Shown: positions 49,801 to 61,800 of the stretch, one piece after another
How the letters are laid out: each line of letters begins with the position of its first letter
Position numbering within the stretch: position 1 is the stretch's first letter
Made by a program: the position numbers and the translations under genes
The notes under the pieces: generated by a model
Told to the model about the DNA's origin: nothing
The model's input: only the letters and a program-made list of their open reading frames with translations
Database searches by the model: none
Source of the DNA: Lumbricus terrestris
Lineage: Eukaryota; Annelida; Clitellata; Crassiclitellata; Lumbricidae
Length of the DNA: 64,000 bases
Direction of reading: 5' to 3'
Assembly (NCBI GenBank): GCA_949752735.1
Contig: OX457039.1
Span: 26,118,420 to 26,182,419 of the forward strand

Positions 49801-52800
49801 GACCACTGCAGCTTGATCTTCACCTGTTCCCCTTGCTAGCTTTGCCACAATAAGAAGGCTGGAAACTCCTTTGCCAGAAACAATTACTGGAAGTCTATCA
49901 ACTTTTTCTTTACATGTAAGATCAGCAATTAGTTTACTAAATCACAGTGGACAACAAATGGTACATTACATATAGTTTGGAACTTCACTTGTGAAGCTGT
50001 TGCTTGCTTAGTCCTCTGTTTGATTCTTTCTCTGCGAATTGTAGCGATATCGTCAATTCCGTGACCGAGGCTTTTTACAGCAAGACTGTATGATGTCAGT
50101 AAAATAATGATAACGACTCGTGACAGAAATTAATTAATTTGTGAGAGTGTCATGTAACTAATATGTGATTATTCTACTGGTCTATTTATTAAGTTGGCCA
50201 ATTACAGTTGGAAAACTTGTACTCAAATGGATACACTGTAGTTCAAGATTGGGATTGCCATAATGCCATATGCATTACTGATCCTTACTATTTTGAGCCT
50301 GTAAACTGTAAAGCTTCAGTGTCTTTGAGCTACTAGTAAATATTCACCTATGGAGTAGATATTTGGTCTGAATTTTTTCTTTATATATATGAACAAAAGT
50401 AGATAGCAGGAGGATCACATATACAAAATTTGAAAATAAGCTCCACCCTAATCAACATTCATACCACTTCCCAAGAAGGGTGACCCGCTCCAGTGTGACA
50501 ATTACAGAACCATCGCACTGGTCTCGCACGCAAGCAAAATTTTGCTGCGCGTTATGCTAGACCGCATGCAAAACAAGCTCGAAATGGAGATTGCCCAGGA
50601 ACAAGCGGGCTTTAGACCAAGAAGAGGTACAAGAGACCAGATTGTGAACCTCAGGATCATAATAGAGAAAGCAAGAGAAAGAAATCAACCACTCTACTTT
50701 TGTTTCATTGACTTTACAAAGGCCTTTGATAGGGTCCGACACGATCAGCTATGGCTGACCATGCTCGAAATGGGCTTTCCACCTCATCTAGTCCAGCTGC
50801 TAAGAAATTTGTACAGACAACAACGGGCAAATGTCAGAACAGACGACCACACTTCGGCATGGTTCAAGGTTAAAAAAGGTGTTCGACAGGGCTGCAACCT
50901 CTCCCCATGTCTGTTTAACATTTTAGCAGAACAAATTATGCGAAAGGCACTAGCAGGTTTCGCCGGTGGATTCAGGATTGGCGGAAGAACCATCAACAAT
51001 CTGAGATATGCAGACGATATCGTTCTACTGGCCACAACACCAGAAGAACTGCAAGAACTAGTGAAACAAGTCGCAAGTGCTGCAGAAGAATATGGCATGT
51101 CGATCAACGTAACAAAGACGAAAGTTATGACGAATACTGAGGAGGTGCTCGAAACGGTGGTGGGCACGGAAAAACTAGAACAAGTGAACTCCTTTGTATA
51201 TTTAGGGAGCAGGATAGCAAAAGATGGGAATTGTGTGCATGAAGTTAAATCAAGGCTAGCCATGGGGATGACTGTCATGACCAAATTGACGAAGATTTGA
51301 AAGAACAAATCAATCAGCATCGACACCAAATTGCGGTTGATGAAGGCTTTGGTGTGGCCAGTAGCGACGTATGGATGCGAAGCATGGACTCTGAAGAAGG
51401 ATGAAGAAAAGCGAATTCAAGCATTTGAGAACAAGTGTATCAGAAAGCTGATGAGAATTCCATGGACAAAAATGATGACCAACGAACAAGTGTATATGTC
51501 AGCGGGAGCCAGAAAAGGACTATTGGCCCACACCAAAATTCGAAAACTTCGATATTTTGGTCATAGCATGAGACAGCAAAACAATAGCATCGAAAGCATC
51601 ATCATGACGGGTTTTGTGGAGGGGAACCGAGGACGAGGAAGGCCGAGGTTATCTTGGATCGACAACGTTCTGAACTGGACAGGACTTGTAGGCTCTGACT
51701 TAATGAGCGCGACAAGGGACAGAAGACTCTGGGCATTAAAGATCCATTCATGTAGCCAACCGTCGCGATGCGACGATGGCGACATGACATGACATAATGC
51801 CTATATGCATGCAGGTCTAGCGTTGAAGATAATAGTTTCTAAGGCTGATGAATTATACCTCCCCACTTGACGTTGGTTGGAATGATGTCTAGCTTCCTTC
51901 TGATTGGTCCGTTCATTAAAACATCCAACGGATTCAGCATGGAGATGGAATCGTATTTGACTTGATAGAAGTGGAAGATTTCATGGAAAGACACTCCATC
52001 TGCCTCTGTGAGGATCACATCCTGTGTTCTCTTCCAGTTCTCTGAAGCCGTCGTCCAATCCTCAGCATCGATCGCATCCTTCACCGTCTCTGCTTCGGTC
52101 ATGATGCGGTCGCGACCATCGCCATCGACCATCGACTGCGTGTAATTCAACAAAAGATATTCGCTATTATAATAATGCATGATTGTAGTCTTGTATTTTG
52201 ATTCAGCTTTTAAAAGAATGTTATCGGTGACTTCATCATCAAACGTTGGCTTCCGACGCCATTTTACTAAGTTCTTCCACCGTTTTCTGTCCAGAGCGAT
52301 GTGGCTCAGGCTGCTCAGCTCCTGCAAGGAGTGATGTTCTGCACCACTCAACTACATCATCCAACCATTTCTTTATACGACGTCCTCTCCTGTCTCGACT
52401 ATATCCATACGTCCGAACACTAGTGTCTTGATCTTCCGATCATTTTTCATTCTGCATAATCATGTGACCGAATAAATCTGGTTTTCTTTAAATTATCGTC
52501 TGCATAAAATTCTCCTATATATATACACACCGTGATTCAAAAAAAGTAAGCCAAATTATTTATCATATATCTCCAATGCCTGATAACGTATCACGCTAAA
52601 ATTTTCCAAATATTTTGAGAATTGGACCAAGAATATGATTCCAAGATTTCATGAGATAAAGTTGAACGGATAAAAAGATATGAATCTTCCAACTTCATAT
52701 GCCGAAATTTCAGTTTACAAGCAATTTTCTGTTAGACTCAATAAAATGTAAGTCAAACTGTTTTTCTTATATCTCTAATGCCTGATGACTAATCATGCTA

Positions 52801-55800
52801 AAATTTTCAAGAAATGTAGAGAATTGAATAACAGCATGATTCCCACAGTTTGGATTGATTATTTAATTAAATAAGATGCTCAAAGTGTCCTCCTCCTGCT
52901 TGCACGCAAGCCTGGAGGCGCTGGCGCCATTGGGCAACAGCATCGTCGATTATCCGCTGGTCCAGGTCATCCCACACTTCCATCAAGCGCTACTTCAGAT
53001 CGTTTATACCACGGGTTGTTGTCTACTCGGTCTTGCATCAAGCTCCACACTTTATGGTCGATAGGATTCAAATCTGGGCTGTTCGGAGACCTTAATGAGG
53101 GAGAAATGAATTCTGGCGTCTCTCTTGTCAGCATTTCAATGGTTTCCTTGGCTCTGTGGGCTGGGGGCACTGTCCTGTTGAAAAAAACAGCCCTCTGGGG
53201 GGCTAGATTTATGATTACAGATAAAGGATGGTGTGACAGCAGAACGTCGCGACAATAGGATCCATTAATTTTTACTCCAGGGTCACTGAAGACCAAAATT
53301 GGGAACTATCAAGCGTCGAAACCGCAAAGAACACCATAACAGACTTGCTGAAAACTGAGGTTTCGGGAGATGAAGTTGAAATATTCATATCTTTCTATCC
53401 GTTCAAATTTATGACTTGATATTTTGGAATCCCATTCTTGATCGAATTCTCTAAATATTGGGAAAATTTTACTACGATTAATTATCAGGCCATAAAGATA
53501 CTGAAAAAGTTTGACTCACATTTTATTGAATCTAACAGAAAGTTGCTTGTAAACTGAAATTTCGGCATATGAAGTTGAAAGATGCATATCTTTTTATCCG
53601 TTCAACTTTATCTCATGAAATCTTGGAATCATATTCTTGGTCCAATTCTCTAAGTATTTGGAAAATTCTAGCGTGATATGTTATCAGGCATTGGAGATAT
53701 TTGAAAAACATTTTGGCTTACTTTTTTTTGAATCACGGTGTATAATATATAATTATATATACAGGGTGGGCCAGCATAAATGTCCCGACTTTGCACGCGT
53801 ATAACTTCGCCAATTTTTAACATTTATTTATGCTTAATGCATCAAATTAAAGGTATTTCACTCTAGTATTAGCTCTAAAAAAGTCAAACTGGTACTAGTT
53901 TGAGTTTTAATGAAATGTTTGGAACAGCCTTAGCCACCGTATTTTGACGTCATTAGCTACGAAAATATGGCGCCGTTGACAGAAGACGACCGTGTTTTGA
54001 TCCGAATTTTACGAACTGATAAGGGACTCAATTCATTTCAAATGATTAATGAGTTTCCTAACAGAGGATGGAATACACGCACGTTGAATCGTCTGATTAG
54101 AAAAATTGATCAAACAGGTACTTCGAGTCGCAAAACACGCGAATCGGTACGAACGGCTCGCACACCCGCTAACATTGCTCGTGTGTCAGAATTAATTTGC
54201 AGTCAAGACGATGACCCTGGTACTAGCAAATCTCCTCGGGAAATTCAACGCGAAATATGCCTTTCCAGAACCACCGTACGCCGTATTGCAAAAGATGATC
54301 TAAAGTTGAAGATATTTCGCCGACGTGAAGTCCAACAGCTCTCCGACGCTGACGCAAAGAAACGGCTGGAAGCATGCAGACGTTTGAAACATCGTATGAC
54401 TGTTGATAAAATTGAAAGGACATAGTTTAGCGATGAGAAAATATTCACGGTACAAACTCCTACAAACACCCAAAATGATCGTGTCTATGCTCGTGTGAGT
54501 AGAAAACGAGATGTGACACCTGGTCGGCTGCTGAAGGGGAGAAAACATTTCTCGCAAAGTGTCATGGTTTCTGTTGCCGTTTCGAAGCTGGGTAAAACGA
54601 AGCCGTTTTTTGTAACACCGCGAGCTAAAGTGAACAGTGTTTACTATTGTCAGGAAGTTCTGGAGAATGGATTATTACCTGACATCCGTCGTCGGTCCGG
54701 TGACGATTACATCTTTCAACAGGACGGTGCACCTGCGCACCGATCACATTACACCGTCGCTTACTTGACTGAAAACATTCCGGAGTTCATCGAGCCCAAC
54801 AATTGGCCCCCAATAGCCCAGATCTTAATCCTGTAGATTATTCGATCTGGGGATATTTGCAGCAACTCGTGTATCGACAGAAGATCCGTAACATTGAGCA
54901 TCTCAAAGAGGTTATTGTTAGCTGCTGGTCAGATATCAGTCAGCAGTTCATTGACGGAGCGATTGACCAATGGTCTCGTCGCATAGCTGCTGTTGTTGCA
55001 GCACGTGGTAGACATATTGAATACTCATTTGATTAGAAAATACTGCAATAGACTAGCGCTCTTAAGTAGTGATCAAAGCTGCAGTGCAGAACAACGTTTT
55101 GGCTGTAGACCCCGATGGTTTAATTTCTTGTGCAGTCGCTGTTAGAGAAACTTAGTAGCTAATTACTGAGAAAAACGATGGTTTTGGTTACGTCACGATT
55201 TACACCACGTAGGCTAAAGATACAATAAAATTGTGCTCGTGTCTTAATACTAGAGTGAAATACCTTTAATTTGATGTATTAAGCATAAATAAATGTTAAA
55301 AATTGGCGAAGCTATACGCGTGCAAAGTCGGGACATTTATGCTGGCCCACCCTGTATATATCCATCTGTACAATTCTGCGGGCGTTGAGCCCACGGTTCA
55401 TGATGATGATGATGACAATTCTGCGTTACTGACTTTTTGTCTCCATTCTTATCGGTGACACAGGGATTTATTGCTGAATATATAGCATCTGATACGCAGG
55501 GTAAGTGACGGAATCCTTGGGGTAGGGTGGATCGCCGCATCTTTGCTCATCTGAATCGATTCTTCCCTTCAGGTCGTTTTGTTCTTTCTTAGATGACTGG
55601 GCGATGATGATAGTGGTGGCATGCCGTGCAGTGGCTTTGAAATCTCGGTCAATGGTCACAATCGAGTTTATTCGACGTCTAGCGCAGGGATTCGTCATCG
55701 AACCAAATCTATAAGCATCTGTTGCAGTGCATCAGATGATTGGTCGCATAACACTAACAAGATTGATGATCGTTTACTCCAGGAGTAAACAACTCATCAA

Positions 55801-58800
55801 TAGTTCGTTGCGCTTGACAGCAAAACAACACACACACATATATATATATATATTATACAGGGTAGGTTGGCGTGTCTAAAGTAGGCTCTTGATCTCGATT
55901 CAATGTTGACTTAAGTTAGGTTAAAGCACAGTTCATTCGTTTCAAGAGATTTTAGCTATTAAATAAATTATGTTTAAGTCATGCTCCGCGTATTATACAG
56001 ACTACTTTTATAAAATAGACCAGGACTAGAACAAGTCAACTGGCAAAATTTATCAGTCAGTTTATCTTACAATCAAGCTGGAGTCTCGAGAGAGGATGGC
56101 CACTGTGTTTTCATAACTTGTATCTCAATGAAACGTGCACTAGGAACAACTCAAGAAACATGTTGAACCCACCTATAAGCTGTGTAATTTAGTTGTTTCA
56201 GATAGACATGCTTCAGCATCATTGAGAGGTCTATACTAACGCGCCTATGTAATAGTTGAATAGAAATAATTACAGAATAATATAGAACATTTTTCGTTTA
56301 TTCGTCACTACATGTAGACCTAAGTGACGAAATCGTTTTAGGCTGTGGATCATCGCAACTTGCTCATCTAAAGCAGTTTATAAAGCACAAAAGGCTCCTA
56401 AGCAGACCCACTTTTTGTGATCTGACGTGCAAGTCCACCTCTGCTGTTTCTCTTCGTCCTCTCCTCTCCTCTCTCTACGCCGTCTTGATCAGTTTGTCCC
56501 TCGGACAAGAGCTGCTACCGGTACTGCCAAAATCGCGCCTTTGCTACTCTTTGATATCTGAGTCATTCCTAATGGAATTACTGACCCTCCACAATTTTGC
56601 GTTTTATCTAAGATTTTGGCATCTGCCCACTGATTAAAGAATTTTTAGTCTCTCAGAGCTGTCATGCTGAGTCTGAATGGCTTTTACTATAAGAGGCGTT
56701 TTACAAATTTTAAAATGCAATACCAAAGATAAAACTTCGTAGGCCTTATTTCTATGGCAGGAAATCAGCATTAAGTTTAGATCTTTGTCGCATATATATA
56801 GACCATATATAATTATATATATATATCTATCTTTAAAAGCAGGCATCAGTTTTCTAAGTGTGAAATGGTTTTGCAACTTAGGCTAAATACGTCGTAGGTT
56901 TACTTACCATAAAATGGAGAAGGGGAGCACAGTTGAGGACTGAATCGAGCGGAGAAATCCACGCGTTTCCCATCACAAACCCGATTAGCTGGGCTTCAAT
57001 GTTCTCCACTTTAATCTCCTATATTTAACCGGTACATCAGATTAGCTCAACGGTTTTGTTATCCTCTAAGCCTCATATAAATTAGGCTACTTGCAACAGT
57101 CCTACGTTTAAATAAAAGCTCGCAAAAGTAACATTATATAAACCATTAACGGCTGCAAGTGTCTGCGTTGTAAACCCCTCTTGAGATATTATAAAATTAT
57201 TATTAGCCTACTTATTGTCCTTTACAAGGCCGGATTAAGAAATGTGGGGGCCCTGTTCGGGAATAATTTTGCGATCTTCGGCTGAAAATTCCGATGACTT
57301 TTTTAGTCGTTTGGTCGAAAATTTCGTAGAATATACTTATTATTTTTCTCAAACAAAGTTGATGACCTTTTTTAGTCTTTTGGTTGAAATTTGCTTAGTG
57401 TTAAAAAATCGAAATTTTTTCCCCGCATGTGTGGAGGCCCCCTAAAGTGTGGGGGCCCCTGTTCGGCCGAACATGTTGAACATGCTTTAATCCGGCCCTG
57501 GTCCTTTATTATTATTGTTTAGGTAATGCGCGAGGTACATATGACCTCCATGGAATTAAAAAATAATTAATAAAATAAGAAAAACGTTTGGAACGGCACC
57601 TATAATTATTCGTTTCTGAGGCCAGCGCACACGAAGTGCCACCGCATTAACAATTATTACCACCACCCATCGTTGTCCTATTCATTCAGAACTGAGTGAA
57701 ATGTACATGTAGATACTCTGATTCATGGGCGCCCGCACATAATAGCAAGAGGGCACTTCCCCCTGTAAAATTGACGCCTGCCTTTTAACTACTACTTTTT
57801 AGTTTTTAATAAATGCCTTCCCATTGAAGTAGATCTACTAATGATACTAATGATACTAATGGTACTAATGATACCAATGGTACTAATGGTACTAATGATA
57901 CTAATGATACTAATGACACTAATCATAATGATACACAAAGTGAGGCTAAGAAATTCACGTTCAGGAACCCTATGAAAAGTACCCATGTTCTTGATTTCTT
58001 GCTTTGAATTTTAAAAGCCGGCTCTTGCTAAAAATTTAACCATGCCCATTGTTACCCTCCCCCCACCTGCAAACACATCTGCGGGCGACCATGGCGCTTT
58101 GAATGGCAAATTTGTCATATTATTATTATAGCATCACAAGAAAACAGTTCGACCTACATCGTAGAGATGTCGTGCGAAGTATGCAGCCATCTTGCCACCA
58201 TATGACTGACCGAAAATGTAAAGAGGACGAGTCTAAAAAAAACAAAGATAAATTATTGGTCATTAATTTTGCTTAGTAACTGTACAATGACTAATATCTA
58301 TGTTTTAGCTCTTGCTTTATTACAAAGCTATACTTTGGATTTATCTAAAAAAAATTATTTCTACAAATTAAGTTGAGCACAGCAAATAGCCTACTGACAG
58401 TCAGGAACCAGAAGAACTGCGTCTCATTGAGGATTACAAAAAGTAAGAATGTTCTCCAAGAGACCAATAGAAGAAATGTTACAGACAGCGACGGATTGTG
58501 AAAACGCTGTGGGTTTTTATATGTTGAAATCGATTTAGTACAGTGATGTATAATTTATTTAATTGAGACAAGGTAGCGTTTGTAGTAGAAATTCAAATCC
58601 CGAGCCTAATGCAAGTCTAATCTTTTGCAACAGCCTAACAATCACGATAAAGCTTAACAATCACGATAAAGCTTCCAAGTTTTTCCGACACAAGACATGA
58701 TTGCGTGGACGAAATCACGTGCGGGATCAGAATATGGCTCGATGATTAAAGTGGATATAATACATTTCAGAATTCACATATATATCCGCTGAGTGGGACA

Positions 58801-61800
58801 GAGTTGGGGCGATTTTTGTTAAATTTATAGAGATAGGCTAACAGTTCGGTCTTGATGAATCAGGCACCGATCGCGTCCTACTTTGAGCTTCTTTGGGACA
58901 TTTCTATATTATAAGACGTATTCAGAGACTAGTGTAGACCATAGAGTTCTTATTTATTACTTAGTTGAATACAACCTGAAACGCCGGTGTTCTTATCAGG
59001 AAGACTCTTAGGACTTGTGTCAGATCCTTTATGATCTCATCCATGTTCGTTGTGTATGCACTGTCGTCATCAACGTAGCTGTAGCCCGATCCAACCGGAT
59101 TGTCCACGAACAGTACGCTCGCCTCTCGTACCTGCGAACAATTCACCATTGACACCATTACGTACATAAAGCATTACCAACACTAACTGCAAATACGATT
59201 GTTGTTTAAACAAAATAACCGTCTGATGTTAGTTTTCAGAACTCATTTGCTTAGTAACTGAGCTGATTAGACCTATTCTTAATAATTAATCCGCCAGTCA
59301 TTAGGTTCTTGTTTACGTCAATTTTATGACTTTAATGGCAACCTTCGTTTCCGATTCTGTCCTGTTGTATACGCCATTTATTTGTGCTGACATTTAAACC
59401 ATAAATGAATTGGGGCATTTACAATGCGCTGTCAGAATAACAAACAACGCCTTGTTACGAAGGAAGCTCGTCAGGTTAGCCTGCATGGTATATAGATGGA
59501 TGCGATTATAATTATGGAGTTTATAGTGAGTGAATTAATCGGACTTTAATTTGTGTAGATTTTAATGCTAACAGAATGAATTGTGCATTAGCAATATAGG
59601 CTTTTTCTTTCTCTAATTAAAAGCTGAGATATTTCTGTTTCTTACTTGTGGGTTCGGTAAGACCGCATAAATGTCTGTCTTACATTCGTTTCATTGATCA
59701 TTCTTATTTTCATACATTTACACCTACCCAGGTGGTATTTCTTGGTTTCAAATCCACTCTCAGCGGACCAATTATTTCAAAATTGCCATTTCCACAAGAC
59801 GACCCTCCTGGACCACCCTGTAAATATCCCATCAATAGAAATAATTAATTAGCAAGATTTTATTTCAATGATTAGTAACTGAGTTTTGCTATCAATATTT
59901 TAGTCTCATTCTTGACCTTGGAAGCCTATCGTCTGGCATGGTATCAGTCGCGGTTGGAAACCTATTGTCTGGCATGGTATCAGTCTTGGTTAAAAACCTA
60001 TTGTCTGGCATGGTATCAGTCGTGGTTGGAAACCTATTGTCTGGCATGGTATCAGTGATCCTGATCTAGCTCTCATTTCTTGACTTTCTGGAAGCTGTCT
60101 TGAAGCGAGTCGTGTTCCATCCTGAACAAACTTTGTTGATACGTCTGGCGCATGCACGTGTCGTTGGATGCTGCACTGTGTCAAATTGGCTTGGGCGTTG
60201 AGAATCAGTGTCCTACCGAAAGGGAATGAGTCGTCCCGGGGGCACTAGAGGCAGTGAAGATTCAAGAACAAATTTATAGAGTCAAGGTTGAAAGAAAATT
60301 TTCAAAAGCAGGAGATAAAGGTAGAAAAAAGGTAGAAAAGAAGGAAGCAAGTAGCGAAACCGTTACTTTTGGACAACTCCGTCGATCGTTACCCAAGGTC
60401 TCCGTTGGGTGGGGGGAGGGCAACATCTCTCGTAGAGGTCTACACAAACGTTACTAAGAGATGATTAAGAATTGACAACGGGAGAGGAGCGTTATGTCTA
60501 CCTGTAGCCATATGATCCACGGTCTGTTTCGATAACTATCCGGATGAGATGTGTAGTAGAACCAATAAAACATGTGTGCATCATTTCGCACATTCACGTA
60601 ACCCCATTTCTCCATGCGATCGCTTGACCAACGCTCTTGTCCATATGCATCTTTCAAAGTCTCTGCATCGTAAAAACAAGAATAAGTCATATTCCTATAA
60701 TAGGCCCACATGAAGTCTTCTATTGTCTATTCGTGTAAGTTGACGTAGGCTGTACAATGAGTGTACTGTGTACATAGGCTACACACTTATACACAGTGAC
60801 TCGTAATCGTCCATGAATGACTCGTAAATTTTATTCTGCCAATTGCCATCTAGAATGCGCATGGTTAACAATGCATATTTTATCATACACATTAATTGTT
60901 CAGCATTGATTTAAAGCTAAGTATATAACGCAGCACGCAGTCAATTCTATACGAATTTCAGCGATCATTTTCTTCCATTTATGAGAAAAAGACAGAAGTA
61001 GCGAATTTAGGCTATAGAGTGGAAAATTGGGAATGCTTCGCTCGCATAATTAGTAGAAGACAAACTTCTCAGCAACAGTCATTTGAAAAGCGATCCAGCG
61101 ACCAATCTTAAATACTGTGTTAGCTTTCGGATAGAAAATTGAATGTTTCAAACTCGGGAAAATGTAAGATTTTTGGATCGCGAACCCCCTATGTTTGCTC
61201 TGGAGTGCTAAGAAGTTGTTTTGCAAAGTTTGGAAAAAATCGGTCGCGTGGATCAGAAGATTTTTGATCCCAAGCATAGTTACATTTTCTCTTTTATAGG
61301 TTTAGATATAGGATTATATTATATATAATACATATATAATATAATATATATACCTAATAGAATGTATATATATATAATATATATATAAATATAATATAAA
61401 CGAAAGCTGGAGAATGCGGCGTTTAACACAAAGTCAACATAATATTGTTATTATTAATATTATTAGACTGTCTATTACTCAATTTCTGTTCTGTTCACAA
61501 ATCAGATAAAACCTGATAAAAACACAAGGAAATTGATCATCTTTGTTCTTTACACAGTTTTCCATTCAGCATTATTAAACGAATACATAGGCCTACACAT
61601 TCTATATTCAAACCGAGAATCATAGCAGAAGCACTGCTATTCTGTAGCAGCCGCAGCTCCTCCACTGTTGCTCGGCCAAATTCTTGTAATGATATTCTGC
61701 TAAGCAGGAAGCGCAGTACTGTATTTCCCAATCATCAGCAATTTATCTTCTCAATTATAAGAAACATTTTGTCGTCGAATACAAAGTAGGCAATTTAAAA

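Larger units (their letters stand above)
45933..51791 (+). mobile_element. Full-length RTE-like LINE, split by a hAT-like element
   Basis: Flanked by the 16-bp TSD ACATAATGCCTATATG (45917-45932 and 51792-51807). About 610 bp of 5' UTR, one long ORF, and a short GACAT-repeat 3' tail. It lies in SCPEP1-like intron 7, antisense to the host gene, with its 3' end about 50 bp from the exon 7 donor. The CFDP2-like endonuclease and short-repeat tail point to the RTE clade. Confidence 0.88.
52136..56907 (-). other. SCPEP1-like intron 6, transposon-filled
   Basis: Holds a LINE 3' fragment, two mariner-type elements head to tail 21 bp apart, and a 76-codon minus-strand frame (55468-55698) I do not recognise. 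Confidence 0.8.

Noticed and set aside
51839..52351. Single 170-residue gene
   Set aside because: It is a chance fusion of a LINE C-terminal fragment, intron sequence and SCPEP1-like exon 7 read in one frame.
55468..55698. Additional SCPEP1-like exon (contains [12 protein letters not shown])
   Set aside because: Initially resembled the DSVLSWGPYLY region, but the real exon with [11 protein letters not shown] is at 56908-57018 with proper splice sites and phase.
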